Numbered from the stretch's first letter, positions 22,591-29,991 are shown. The stretch is 41,269 nucleotides of DNA from Moduliflexus sp964602655 (GCA_964602655.1 CAZRSF010000060.1:1-41269), one strand, 5' to 3'. The notes: a model not told the origin generated them from the letters alone. Program-made: numbers and translations.

Positions 22591-23160
22591 TTACTTAAAA
22601 TTTATTTGTAAGTGCAGCCCATAAATTCTATTTTGATAGGGCGACAGGGCAAAGAGTTTCGACCGCGTCAAATTGTCAATGGACGCCCGTTGTCCAAGCA
22701 GCAATTTGGCTGTTTTCGCCTCAAAATTCTGATCGATTCGAATCCGCTTACTCAGCCGACGAGATTGATAAAACGCTAACATATCCTGAACTTCTCGCAC
22801 GGCGATGAATGGTTTCATCACAACCTGCGGGCTGAATGATAAACGGACTTTTTTCGAAAACCGACTCAATGTGTTATTCAGGACAAAGTTTGTTTGGCGT
22901 GATAAACGGTCTATCCGCAATGAGAACTCCGGTTCATTCATTGCCGCATACACAGCCGTATCCATCTCCCACGCCGGCAGCATAGATTCTTTATCATAGT
23001 GGATCAGCGAAAAATCTTGTGCGTCCGCGCTTGCTTCTGCGCGGCATAACGGATTTATTCCCCAGACAATCAGCCATATCGCCCCCATAAATAGAAGGCG
23101 TCCCCATGTCATCACTCTCAGAAATTCTTGCATCGCCGTAGAAATACCTTTCGTGCACAT
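22591..23160 (-). CDS. Exported protein of unknown function under c-di-GMP riboswitch
   Basis: A 189-aa protein that I do not recognise. The N-terminus has a long hydrophobic segment (about residues 20-40, LLFMGAIWLIVWGINPLC) ending in a plausible signal-peptidase site near CRAEA. The mature part is polar and basic, with alternating hydrophobic patterns and an ending of GLHLQINF, suggestive of beta strands at an outer-membrane or periplasmic surface. Start ATG at 23160 has AGGAGG nine bases upstream; the in-frame ATG at 23205 is less likely. The leader carries a c-di-GMP-I riboswitch, so a role in attachment, motility or surface sensing is likely. No homologue is claimed. Confidence 0.65.
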   Translation of the reverse strand: MCTKGISTAMQEFLRVMTWGRLLFMGAIWLIVWGINPLCRAEASADAQDFSLIHYDKESMLPAWEMDTAVYAAMNEPEFSLRIDRLSRQTNFVLNNTLSRFSKKVRLSFSPQVVMKPFIAVREVQDMLAFYQSRRLSKRIRIDQNFEAKTAKLLLGQRASIDNLTRSKLFALSPYQNRIYGLHLQINFK

Positions 23161-23210
23161 AACGCTGCTCCTCCTCATTTTCTGCGTGTTGTCCACCCTC
23201 AACATCGCCT

Positions 23211-23243
23211 AAAAATGGTGAAGAAGCCGGAGTCCCCCCTCAC
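23211..23243 (-). terminator. Possible riboswitch expression-platform terminator
   Basis: On the minus strand GTGAGG (plus 23238-23243) can pair with CTTCAC (plus 23218-23223), followed by CATTTTT. The 6-bp stem with a 14-base loop is weak, but its place directly between the aptamer and the gene is right for transcriptional control. Confidence 0.4.
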
Positions 23244-23254
23244 AAAATTTCTAT

Positions 23255-23332
23255 CTTTGCGGCAACCCGGCTATCTGTTGATAAGACCCGTGGCTTTCCG
23301 TCCCCATCTCACGATGAGTTTGGCTTTTTCTG
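23255..23332 (-). ncRNA. Cyclic di-GMP-I riboswitch (GEMM-I)
   Basis: Minus-strand RNA with the GEMM-I layout: GCCAAAC core, P2 hairpin CUCAUC-GUGA-GAUGGG with a GNRA tetraloop, GACGGAAAGCC core, P3 starting ACGGGUCU and returning AGAUAGCC, and the closing GGGUUGCCG. The usual consensus is GGCAAAC and GACGCAAAGCC; both differ here by one base, G to C and C to G. From memory of the Vibrio Vc2 structure these two positions pair with each other (G21-C46), so the change would be compensatory. The ligand-contacting G just before it is kept, favouring c-di-GMP over cGAMP. The outer P1 stem is weak. It precedes the exported-protein gene at 23160. Confidence 0.88.
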
Positions 23333-23339
23333 CTTCACA

Positions 23340-24066
23340 CATTATGCAAAATATGCACCATTTTTCTTTCGTATCATTCTCGTCGGAGAAGATATTCCTA
23401 TTTCTTTTGACTAAACTAAATCTGTTGTGTTGCAATGTCAAGGAGAATAATTGTAATATTTTCTTACCTCCCAACGGAAACCATCTACTCCACAAAGTCT
23501 CTAAAAAAGCTGCCTTTAACCATCTGTTTAAGATTTTATTGCAGAGAGATGCCCCCTCTGCGTCAAAAAGCGCTATCGGTTTTATTAAAGAGGGTTGCGT
23601 ATTACGCAGGTAGCCAGATGTGTGCCGATAAAAAGCATTAATGGGGAACTTCAATATTTTTATCAGAATATAAAAAACGTTGACAGAAAAAATGCTGAAA
23701 CACCCTGATTTATTAACGTTAATTTGTGCGGGAATCATTTTAGGACGGCAGAAGCCGATGAGAACATATTGCAATCTGAAAGATGTTGTCGCCCAAATAA
23801 TCAGCTATCATATCCAGCAGACAGAAAATAAAAACGATTATCCATTTCATTTTCATGAGACCTTATTTCCAAATAATGTCTATTACAGAATTCAAAGGAA
23901 AATCTTACATAGCAATGAATCCATCAGAATATATATCTATAGAAAAACAAACATCTTGTATTGAAGATGCCGCGGAGCTTTGTAAATATTCTTTTGGAAT
24001 ATGCAAATTTTTGTTGACAAATATTCTGACCTATAGCATATTAAAGACAGTAAAGCAAAAAACGAC
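23340..24066. other. AT-rich spacer, no convincing gene
   Basis: About 730 bases of AT-rich DNA between the riboswitch and the rmlD-like gene's leader. Several ORFs of 64-167 codons are open on both strands, but they overlap one another, lack good ribosome-binding sites and have AT-driven composition (many K, N, I, F). A transferred or decayed segment is possible. Nothing else was recognised. Confidence 0.5.
24014..24042 (+). promoter_or_regulatory. Candidate promoter for the structured leader
   Basis: TTGACA (24014-24019), 17-base spacer, CATATT (24037-24042). Transcription would start near 24049, just before the structured segment. Confidence 0.5.
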
Positions 24067-24155
24067 TTGGAGGGAGAAGGCTCTGAGGGAACCAGGTGAG
24101 AGCATCTCACGATTACAATCAACGTACCTCTCCTCTCTTCCTCCATTTTTTATAT
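24067..24155 (+). ncRNA. Candidate structured leader RNA of unknown class
   Basis: Between the promoter and the terminator lies a sequence that folds with a long closing stem: GGAGGGAGAAGG (starting near 24070) with CCTCTCTTCCTCC (ending near 24145), 12 pairs with one mismatch and two G-U. It encloses a perfect small hairpin, GTGAGA-GCA-TCTCAC. The closing stem is itself followed by ATTTTTT. I compared it mentally with TPP, cobalamin, SAM, M-box, ydaO, glycine and ykkC consensus elements and found no match. It could be a riboswitch, an attenuator or a small RNA. Confidence 0.4.
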
Positions 24156-24193
24156 GCCGATATTTCTTGAAAAAGAAATAGTCGGCTTTTTTT
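24156..24193 (+). terminator. Strong terminator abutting a start codon
   Basis: 13-bp stem with one bulged G (GCCGA-TATTTCTT 24156-24168 with AAGAAATA-GTCGGC 24173-24186), GAAA loop, then seven T. The T tract ends six bases before the ATG of the following gene. Confidence 0.88.
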
Positions 24194-24199
24194 ATCTCT

Positions 24200-25096
24200 A
24201 TGGCCTCGTTTTCTCAACTCCTGGTTATCGGCGGAAGCGGTTTTCTCGGTTGGCATCTTATCAAAGCCGCCGCCGCCCAATATGACGTTTCCTGGACGCA
24301 CTGCCAGCATGCGCTGAGTATTGCCGAAAGCCTGGATTCGTATCGCATGGACATTCAGCAGCCCGACGAAATTCGGACTGTGATTGAACAGGTCGAACCT
24401 GACGTGATTATCCACACCGCCGCAATGACGAATGCCGACCTCTGCGAAACGCATCGCTCATTAGCCTACAGCATGAATGTGACCGGAACGCGCAATGTCG
24501 CGGAATGCGCCGAAGAAGTCGGCGCAACATTGATCTACATTTCCACCGATTTAGTCTTCGATGGTGTGCATGGAAACTATCGCGAGAAATCGGCAACAAA
24601 ACCGGTGAATTACTATGGCGAAACCAAGCTCGCCGGAGAGCGCGTCGTGAAAGAGGTGATGTCGAAGTATCTGATTGCGCGAGTCGCCCTGATGTATGGC
24701 AACGGCAACGGCGTACATGGCTGTTTTACCGATTGGATGCGCAACGGCTTGCAGCAGGGGCGCGAGGTCACGCTATTTACCGATCAATATCGCACGCCGC
24801 TTTATGTCAATGACGCCGCGCAGGCGATTTTAGAATTGGCTGAACACGCTCCTGCGAACGAAACGTATCATCTCGGCGGCAGCGAACGCCTGAACCGCTA
24901 TGAATTCGGCCAGAAGTTCTGTCAGATATTCGGCTACGATCCGAAATTTCTCCGCGCCGTCACGATGAACGACATGCCGTCGCTTGTGCCGCGCGGCGCG
25001 GATTGTTCGCTGAATATCACGAAAGCGCAAAAATTATTGAGTTTCGAACTTTCTGACGTGGCGACTGGGCTGGAAAAAATGAAGCACGAGCGGTAA
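24200..25096 (+). CDS. RmlD-like NAD(P)-dependent sugar-nucleotide reductase
   Basis: A 298-aa short-chain dehydrogenase of the RmlD/dTDP-4-dehydrorhamnose reductase type, also related to the MAT2B regulatory subunit. It shows the N-terminal dinucleotide motif GGSGFLGWHL, HTAAMTNADLCE, ISTDLVFDG and the catalytic YxxxK in YYGETKLAGE. RmlD reduces dTDP-4-keto-L-rhamnose to dTDP-L-rhamnose, but single orphan copies like this often have other substrates; no rmlA, B or C is nearby. The start must be at or near 24200 because the nucleotide motif begins at residue 11, yet there is no Shine-Dalgarno sequence: the upstream bases are the T tract of a terminator. Expression presumably depends on readthrough or an unusual initiation. 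Confidence 0.82.
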   Translation: MASFSQLLVIGGSGFLGWHLIKAAAAQYDVSWTHCQHALSIAESLDSYRMDIQQPDEIRTVIEQVEPDVIIHTAAMTNADLCETHRSLAYSMNVTGTRNVAECAEEVGATLIYISTDLVFDGVHGNYREKSATKPVNYYGETKLAGERVVKEVMSKYLIARVALMYGNGNGVHGCFTDWMRNGLQQGREVTLFTDQYRTPLYVNDAAQAILELAEHAPANETYHLGGSERLNRYEFGQKFCQIFGYDPKFLRAVTMNDMPSLVPRGADCSLNITKAQKLLSFELSDVATGLEKMKHER

Positions 25097-25098
25097 AA

Positions 25099-25131
25099 AG
25101 AAATCAGACACCTTGACGGTGTCTGATTTCT
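25099..25131. terminator. Bidirectional terminator palindrome
   Basis: Nearly perfect 14-bp inverted repeat (GAAATCAGACACC 25100-25112 with GGTGTCTGATTTC 25118-25130) around TTGAC, between the converging rmlD-like and rhodanese genes. Its core is shared with the hairpin at 18046-18072. Confidence 0.82.
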
Positions 25132-25137
25132 CACCTA

Positions 25138-25608
25138 TTACTTGACGACAGGCAGCCCTTTCTGCGCCCATGCGCCGATTCCGCCAGTCATGTTGTACGC
25201 TTCCGTGAAATTCTGATCTTTCATGATGCCAAACGCTTTTCCGCTGCGACTGCCGGAGCGGCAATACATCATATAGGTTTTGCTTTTATCCAAATTATTC
25301 AGGCTTTCTTTGAAATTCGGCGCATAAAAATCGAGATTGATCGCTCCTTCGATGCGGCCTGCCGCAAATTCCTGCGGCGTCCGTATATCGAGAATCACGA
25401 AATTCGGATCAGCCTTTCGCTGCTGAATCAGATCGTTGGCTTCTTGCGCCGAGATGTTTTTCAACGTTTGCGCCGCTCCTTTATCTGACGCCATTTCTGC
25501 TCCTTTGTTCGAATCCTTGCCCTGACAGCCATAAAGCCCAACCAGGCCGAGTATCACGATGATTCCGATCACGAGCCATGTCATAGAATGTTTTCCCGTG
25601 TTTTTCAT
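25138..25608 (-). CDS. Rhodanese-domain lipoprotein
   Basis: A 156-aa exported single-domain rhodanese. Residues 10-27 form a hydrophobic segment ending in LYGC, a plausible lipobox, so the protein is probably anchored at the cell envelope. The rhodanese domain (about 50-155) has the N-terminal LDIRTPQEFAAGRIEGAINLDF and the active-site loop YCRSGSRSGKAF with the catalytic cysteine. Such proteins carry sulfane sulfur; proximity to copper-handling genes, cysteine synthase and a thioredoxin-like protein suggests a periplasmic thiol or metal-stress role. Start ATG at 25608 lacks a strong Shine-Dalgarno sequence. Confidence 0.88.
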   Translation of the reverse strand: MKNTGKHSMTWLVIGIIVILGLVGLYGCQGKDSNKGAEMASDKGAAQTLKNISAQEANDLIQQRKADPNFVILDIRTPQEFAAGRIEGAINLDFYAPNFKESLNNLDKSKTYMMYCRSGSRSGKAFGIMKDQNFTEAYNMTGGIGAWAQKGLPVVK

Positions 25609-25623
25609 CTTATCTTCGAGTAA

Positions 25624-25656
25624 AACCCTGCCAGGGTTCTCAACCCTGGCAGGGTT
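25624..25656. repeat. Dispersed hairpin repeat, CCCTGCCAGGG family, copy D
   Basis: AACCCTGCCAGGGTT (25624-25638) and AACCCTGGCAGGGTT (25642-25656) pair with each other; each arm is also almost self-palindromic, so two alternative folds exist. It lies between copA and the rhodanese gene. Confidence 0.85.
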
Positions 25657-25670
25657 AAGGTTAATAAATG

Positions 25671-27887
25671 CTACCTCCGTTTTGCTGGTGGAAGATACCG
25701 TTTCAACATCAGCGACAGCGACACCACCGTCACCGAACTCATCGCCATCGCAAAGCCCGCCAATTCCGGCTTGAACGTGATGCCGAACAGCGGGCGCAAG
25801 ATGCCAGCGGCGACCGGAATCAGCGCAAAATTATAGGCAAACGCCCAGAACAAATTCTGTTTGATGCGCTGCATGACTTTTCGGCTGAGTTGCAGCGCGG
25901 CGACCGCATCCAGCAGATCATCTTTCATCAGCACGATTTCGCCGCTTTCAATCGCCACGTCCGTGCCGCTGCCGAGCGCGATTCCGACATCCGCCTGCGC
26001 CAACGCGGGGGCGTCGTTGATGCCATCGCCGACAAACGCCACACGTTTGCCCTGATCCTGAAGCTGCTTCACTTCCCGCGCTTTGTCCTGCGGCAAGACT
26101 TCCGCGATGACATGCTCGATGCCGACTTGCCGCGCAATTGCCTGCGCCGTGCGCGAATTATCGCCGGTAATCATCACCACGCCAAGCCCTTCGCGTTTAA
26201 ACGCATCAATCGCTTGAATTGTCGTCGGCTTCAGCGCGTCGGCAATCGCAAACAGTCCGGCCAATTCCGCGTCAATCGCGATCAAAATCACGGTTTTTCC
26301 AGCCTGTTCAAGGCTGGAAACCTGCTCTTCGACGCTGTCGGCGTAGCTGATTCCGCGTTCTTTCAATAACGCGCGGTTGCCAATCAAGACTTGCCGGCCT
26401 TCCACATTCGCCGTCACCCCTTTGCCGCCGAACGTATCGAAATTCTGACTTTCCGGCACGGTTAATCCCGCTTCGGTCGTGTATTTGACAATCGCGTTTC
26501 CTAACGGATGCTGCGAATTTTTTTCCACGCTGGCGGTATAGCGCAGCAGCAGGTCAGGCTCAACCGAAATCGCTTCGATGTCAGTCACTTCCGGCTTCCC
26601 TTTCGTCAACGTGCCGGTTTTATCGAACACGATGGTCGTCAATTTTTCGGAAATTTCCAGCGCCTCGCCGTTTTTGATCAAAATGCCTAACTCTGCGCCG
26701 CGTCCGATACCCACCGTCACCGCTGTCGGTGTCGCGAGGCCGAGGGCGCACGGGCAGGCGATCACGAGAATCGAAATCAGCGTCGAAAACGCGAAGAGCA
26801 ACGGCGCGTCAAACACGAAATACCAGAGGACAAACGCGAGAATCGCAATCGCCAAAATGACCGGGATAAAGTAGGCGACAATCACGTCGGCGAGGCGCTG
26901 AATCGGCGGACGCGACGCCTGCGCCTGCTGCACCAACCGGATAATCTGCGACAACACCGTATCTTTGCCGATTTTCATCGCGCGAAACCGGATGACACTG
27001 TTCGTGTTTAACGTTGCGCCCACGACCGTATCGCCGGACTTTTTCAGATTCGGCACCGGTTCGCCGGTAATCATGGATTCGTCCACGTAGCTTTCGCCGC
27101 TGATGACTTCGCCGTCCACCGGGAATTTTTCGCCCGGTTTGACGAGAATTTCATCGCCGACCTGCACAACTTCAATCGGCAATTCTCGCTCCACGCCGTC
27201 GCGAATGACGGTGGCGGTTTTCGGCTGCAAGCCCATCAGCGTTTTGATCGCTTCGGAGGTTTTCCCTTTGGCGCGAGCTTCGAGATAGCGGCCAATCGTC
27301 AAGAACGCGGCGAGAAACACGGCGGCTTCGTAAAAGATGAAATCATGCGGCAGCAGGCCGACCGTGCTGAACAGGCTCGCGCCGAACGCTACGCCGATCC
27401 CCATCGCGTACATCACATCCATGTTCAGCGTTTTATGCTTCAACGAGCGATACGCGGCGGTGAAAATCGGATGGCTGACATACGCAAACGCCGGAGCGGC
27501 CACGAGAAACATAAACCATTCCATCGGAATAGGCAGCCGAACGTGCCAGTACATCAGCACCATCAGAATCGAACCGGAAATCGTGCCGACAATCGAACGA
27601 CGGAGTTTCAGGCGCAAATCGCGTTCTCGCGCTTCTTGTTCGCGCTCTTCCGATACTTCGCCCGCCACGCCGAGAAATTGATAGCCATTTTCTTCGACCA
27701 CGCGCTGCATGTCGGTGAGCGTCGCGTTGTTTGGATCGTACGTCACCAACGCCGTTTCCGCGCTGAGATCGACCGTCACTTGCGTCACGCCATTCAAATC
27801 TTTCAGGCCATTTTCAATCGCCTTTACGCACATGACACACGTCATGCCGCCGATTTTCAATGATGTTTGAGCCATATTTTTTGCCAT
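25671..27887 (-). CDS. copA: Copper-exporting P1B-type ATPase
   Basis: Cu(I)-exporting ATPase of about 738 aa. One N-terminal heavy-metal domain with GMTCVMC (cysteines 17 and 20) is followed by membrane helices, the actuator domain (SGESYVDESMITGEP), the ion-site CPC at 378-380, the phosphorylated aspartate in DKTGT (D422), the ATP-binding HP of SQHPLGNAI, and MITGDN and GDGINDAPAL hinge motifs. The last helices have AYN and MAMSS, the Cu(I)-ATPase signature. The start is uncertain: ATG 27887 or 27875, both without a clear ribosome-binding site because a repeat element ends exactly there. The copZ gene lies just upstream on the same strand. Confidence 0.95.
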   Translation of the reverse strand: MAKNMAQTSLKIGGMTCVMCVKAIENGLKDLNGVTQVTVDLSAETALVTYDPNNATLTDMQRVVEENGYQFLGVAGEVSEEREQEARERDLRLKLRRSIVGTISGSILMVLMYWHVRLPIPMEWFMFLVAAPAFAYVSHPIFTAAYRSLKHKTLNMDVMYAMGIGVAFGASLFSTVGLLPHDFIFYEAAVFLAAFLTIGRYLEARAKGKTSEAIKTLMGLQPKTATVIRDGVERELPIEVVQVGDEILVKPGEKFPVDGEVISGESYVDESMITGEPVPNLKKSGDTVVGATLNTNSVIRFRAMKIGKDTVLSQIIRLVQQAQASRPPIQRLADVIVAYFIPVILAIAILAFVLWYFVFDAPLLFAFSTLISILVIACPCALGLATPTAVTVGIGRGAELGILIKNGEALEISEKLTTIVFDKTGTLTKGKPEVTDIEAISVEPDLLLRYTASVEKNSQHPLGNAIVKYTTEAGLTVPESQNFDTFGGKGVTANVEGRQVLIGNRALLKERGISYADSVEEQVSSLEQAGKTVILIAIDAELAGLFAIADALKPTTIQAIDAFKREGLGVVMITGDNSRTAQAIARQVGIEHVIAEVLPQDKAREVKQLQDQGKRVAFVGDGINDAPALAQADVGIALGSGTDVAIESGEIVLMKDDLLDAVAALQLSRKVMQRIKQNLFWAFAYNFALIPVAAGILRPLFGITFKPELAGFAMAMSSVTVVSLSLMLKRYLPPAKRR

Positions 27888-27889
27888 AA

Positions 27890-27991
27890 GGAGTGCAAAA
27901 GCTTGCTTTTGCCGTCCGATAACGACAGCGAATGTAAAAAATGAGCAATTCGGTGGCTTCACCGCCTTGCCAAAGCAAGCTTTGGCACTCC
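27890..27991. repeat. GGAGTGC...GCACTCC inverted-repeat element, copy 2
   Basis: 23-base arms (GGAGTGCAAAAGCTTGCTTTTGC 27890-27912, with 27969-27991) pair with a few mismatches; the interior holds a GGTG-GCTT-CACC hairpin. It occupies nearly the whole space between copZ and copA and touches the copA start, replacing the place where a ribosome-binding site would be. Homologous to the element at 9095-9184. Confidence 0.8.
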
Positions 27992-28004
27992 TGAATATTC
28001 GCGG

Positions 28005-28226
28005 CTAATCTTGCGGCGGATAGCCGATTTTTTCAAGCGTTCCCATGATGTCGCTCCAATTCGTTGTTGCGCCATCCCAATCTATTTTGACGGACTTGGT
28101 CGGAACATCTGCCGTCGCTTTCACGCCATTCATGGCATTCAACGCTTTTTCAACGCGCATTTTACAATGCCCGCAGCTAATATTCGGAATTGTGACCGTT
28201 TTGGTTTCCACATTTTGAAACGACAA
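28005..28226 (-). CDS. copZ: Copper chaperone, heavy-metal-associated domain
   Basis: A 73-aa (or 68-aa) ferredoxin-fold metallochaperone with the metal motif ISCGHCKMRVEKAL, delivering Cu(I) to CopA. The GHC variant in place of MxCxxC with methionine is common in this family. The start is doubtful: TTG at 28226 gives the longest product but lies within a hairpin arm, and GTG at 28211 is the alternative; neither has a Shine-Dalgarno sequence. An out-of-frame ATG overlaps the GTG. It is cotranscribed, presumably, with copA downstream. Confidence 0.85.
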   Translation of the reverse strand: MSFQNVETKTVTIPNISCGHCKMRVEKALNAMNGVKATADVPTKSVKIDWDGATTNWSDIMGTLEKIGYPPQD

Positions 28227-28283
28227 GGATGCGTGTAGGAAAGGATAAAAATCTATCCCTTCTTACACGCATCCTTGTCGTTT
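28218..28283 (-). terminator. 20-bp perfect hairpin at the copZ start
   Basis: Arms 28218-28237 and 28264-28283 are perfectly complementary over 20 bases, with an inner GGATA/TATCC pairing in the 26-base loop. It begins 6 bases beyond the cysteine synthase stop codon and on the minus strand ends in CGTTTC, so it may terminate that gene. Its 3' arm includes the possible TTG start of copZ. Confidence 0.65.
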
Positions 28284-28289
28284 AATGAC

Positions 28290-29204
28290 TTATTCGAATA
28301 ACCCCTGCACCGACAAATAACGCTCGCCGGTATCGTAGCAGAAGGTGAGAACTCGGCTTCCATCAGGCATCTCCGGCAATTGTTTATTGATTGCCGCCAA
28401 TGATGCGCCAGAGGAAATGCCGATAAAAATCCCTTCTTCTTTCACACAGCGCACCGCAAATTGATACGCTTCTTCCGCAGGCACTTGAATCACGCCGTCC
28501 AGGATGTCGCGATTCAACACTTTCGGCACAAAACCCGCGCCGATGCCCTGAATCGGGTGCGCTCCGGGATTACCGCCGCTCAACACAGGCGACGCTTGCG
28601 GCTCGACGGCGAAAACTTTGAGATTCGGGAATTTCGCTTTCAGCACTTCAGCGCAGCCGGTCAGATGTCCACCCGTGCCGACGCCGGTAATCAGGTAATC
28701 GAGACCGTCCGGGAAATCTTTCAGAATTTCCTGCGCCGTCGTCTTGCGATGAATCTCCGGATTGGCGCCATTCTCGAACTGATTCGGAATCCAGGAATTC
28801 GGCGTAGCTTCATGCAGTTCGTTCGCCTTCTCAATCGCGCCGCGCATCCCTTTTTCGCGCGGCGTTAATTCTAACTGCGCCCCAAGCGCGTTCAAATAAC
28901 GGCGGCGTTCGAGCGACATGGATTCCGGCATGGTCAGCACGAGGCGATACCCTTTTGCGGCGGCCACCATCGCGAGGCCGATGCCCGTATTTCCCGATGT
29001 CGGTTCGATAATCAACGTATCTTTTTTCAGAATGCCGCGCTGCTCGGCGTCTTCAATCATCGCGAGAGCAATTCGATCTTTGATGCTTCCGCCGGGGTTG
29101 GCGCGTTCCAATTTGATCCAGACTTCCACGCGGGAATCGAATAAGCGATTCACGCGAACATGCGGCGTATTGCCGATGGTTTCAAGAATATTTTGCGCTT
29201 TCAT
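28290..29204 (-). CDS. cysK: Cysteine synthase
   Basis: Pyridoxal-phosphate enzyme of 304 aa making cysteine from O-acetylserine and sulfide. It starts MKAQNILETIGNTPHVRVNRLF; the PLP lysine is in NPGGSIKDRIAL, the substrate loop is EPTSGNTGIGLAM and the phosphate-binding loop GVGTGGHLTG. Length and motifs match CysK/CysM; which of the two cannot be decided here. Start ATG at 29204 follows GGAGGA; the upstream in-frame ATG at 29339 lies inside the thioredoxin gene. It follows the tlpA-like gene by 28 bases, likely one operon. Confidence 0.93.
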   Translation of the reverse strand: MKAQNILETIGNTPHVRVNRLFDSRVEVWIKLERANPGGSIKDRIALAMIEDAEQRGILKKDTLIIEPTSGNTGIGLAMVAAAKGYRLVLTMPESMSLERRRYLNALGAQLELTPREKGMRGAIEKANELHEATPNSWIPNQFENGANPEIHRKTTAQEILKDFPDGLDYLITGVGTGGHLTGCAEVLKAKFPNLKVFAVEPQASPVLSGGNPGAHPIQGIGAGFVPKVLNRDILDGVIQVPAEEAYQFAVRCVKEEGIFIGISSGASLAAINKQLPEMPDGSRVLTFCYDTGERYLSVQGLFE

Positions 29205-29232
29205 GCGAGTTCCTCCGATTATTTGTTCATCT

Positions 29233-29901
29233 CTATTTTTTCGTCTCGGCGTCATCTGTTTTCTGCGTTGCCGAAGAAACGGCATCTGCCTGCCCCTGAG
29301 AACTGTCGGCTTCTTGCGTTTCGCCGCCGGACGATTCATTTTCAGCGTCAGTCAGCAACTTCGTCAGCAGCGCCGTCATGTCATCGCTATCCCAGGAACG
29401 CGGCCCGACAGCAAATCCGCGCGCCTTGCCTTGCTTATCAATGAAATAGGTCAATGGGATCGCGCGTACCGCATATTGAGCGCTGACCTCGTTTTTGGGA
29501 TCGTGAAGGTTCGGGAACATCAGCTTTTTCTCTTCGACAAACGCTTTGACCGGATCGATACTGCCGCTATCTATCGAGATACTGACCACTGTCAATCCCT
29601 TGTCTTTATACGAATCATATACGGCCTGAAGGGATTCCCGCTCCGCGCGACAATACATACACCATGTCGCCCAGAAATTCAGCAGAACCACCTGCCCTTT
29701 AAAATCGGTGAGCTTCTTTTCGCTGCCATCCACAGATGTTAACGAGAAATCAGGAACGTCTGCCGGCTCATCGAATTTGAGAATTTGCAGCGTGTCATAC
29801 AAATCTTCCTCGGCATACGTCTTTGCGGGAGCCATTCCCATCAACAGCATCAAAAAGATGAAGAGTCCCCCACAGACGCGAATCCATTGTTGTTTCAACA
29901 T
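29233..29901 (-). CDS. TlpA-like periplasmic thioredoxin
   Basis: A 222-aa exported thiol-disulfide oxidoreductase. Signal peptide or anchor at residues 8-30 (GLFIFLMLLMGMAPAKTYA), thioredoxin fold with active site WATWCMYCRAE, and cis-proline in RAIPLTYFIDKQG. The C-terminal 35 residues are an acidic, Q- and S-rich low-complexity tail of unknown role. Typical partners are cytochrome maturation or copper-site assembly proteins; the copper genes downstream favour the latter. ATG follows AGGAGAATG-like sequence; a strong promoter lies about 65 bases upstream. Confidence 0.9.
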   Translation of the reverse strand: MLKQQWIRVCGGLFIFLMLLMGMAPAKTYAEEDLYDTLQILKFDEPADVPDFSLTSVDGSEKKLTDFKGQVVLLNFWATWCMYCRAERESLQAVYDSYKDKGLTVVSISIDSGSIDPVKAFVEEKKLMFPNLHDPKNEVSAQYAVRAIPLTYFIDKQGKARGFAVGPRSWDSDDMTALLTKLLTDAENESSGGETQEADSSQGQADAVSSATQKTDDAETKK

Positions 29902-29962
29902 AAATCATTCTCCTCCCGGATAATCAATTGCGTTATTGTTTGAGACCGAGTGTTCAATTTTG

Positions 29963-29991
29963 TATATATGTAACGTCTGATGAGATGTCAA
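29963..29991 (-). promoter_or_regulatory. Promoter of the thioredoxin-cysteine synthase operon
   Basis: Minus strand TTGACA (plus 29986-29991), 17-base spacer, TATATA (plus 29963-29968). Confidence 0.8.

Noticed and set aside
23271..23774. 167-codon minus-strand ORF in the AT-rich spacer
   Set aside because: It overlaps the c-di-GMP riboswitch aptamer, lacks a ribosome-binding site and has AT-driven composition.
24067..24155. Possible cobalamin, TPP, ydaO or SAM riboswitch
   Set aside because: Short strings such as GGGAACC and GGTGA recall some consensus motifs, but the conserved cores and helix order of these classes are absent.
23680..24181. Plus-strand ORFs of 94 and 108 codons before the rmlD-like gene
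   Set aside because: They overlap each other, the candidate promoter and the terminator, and show no family features.
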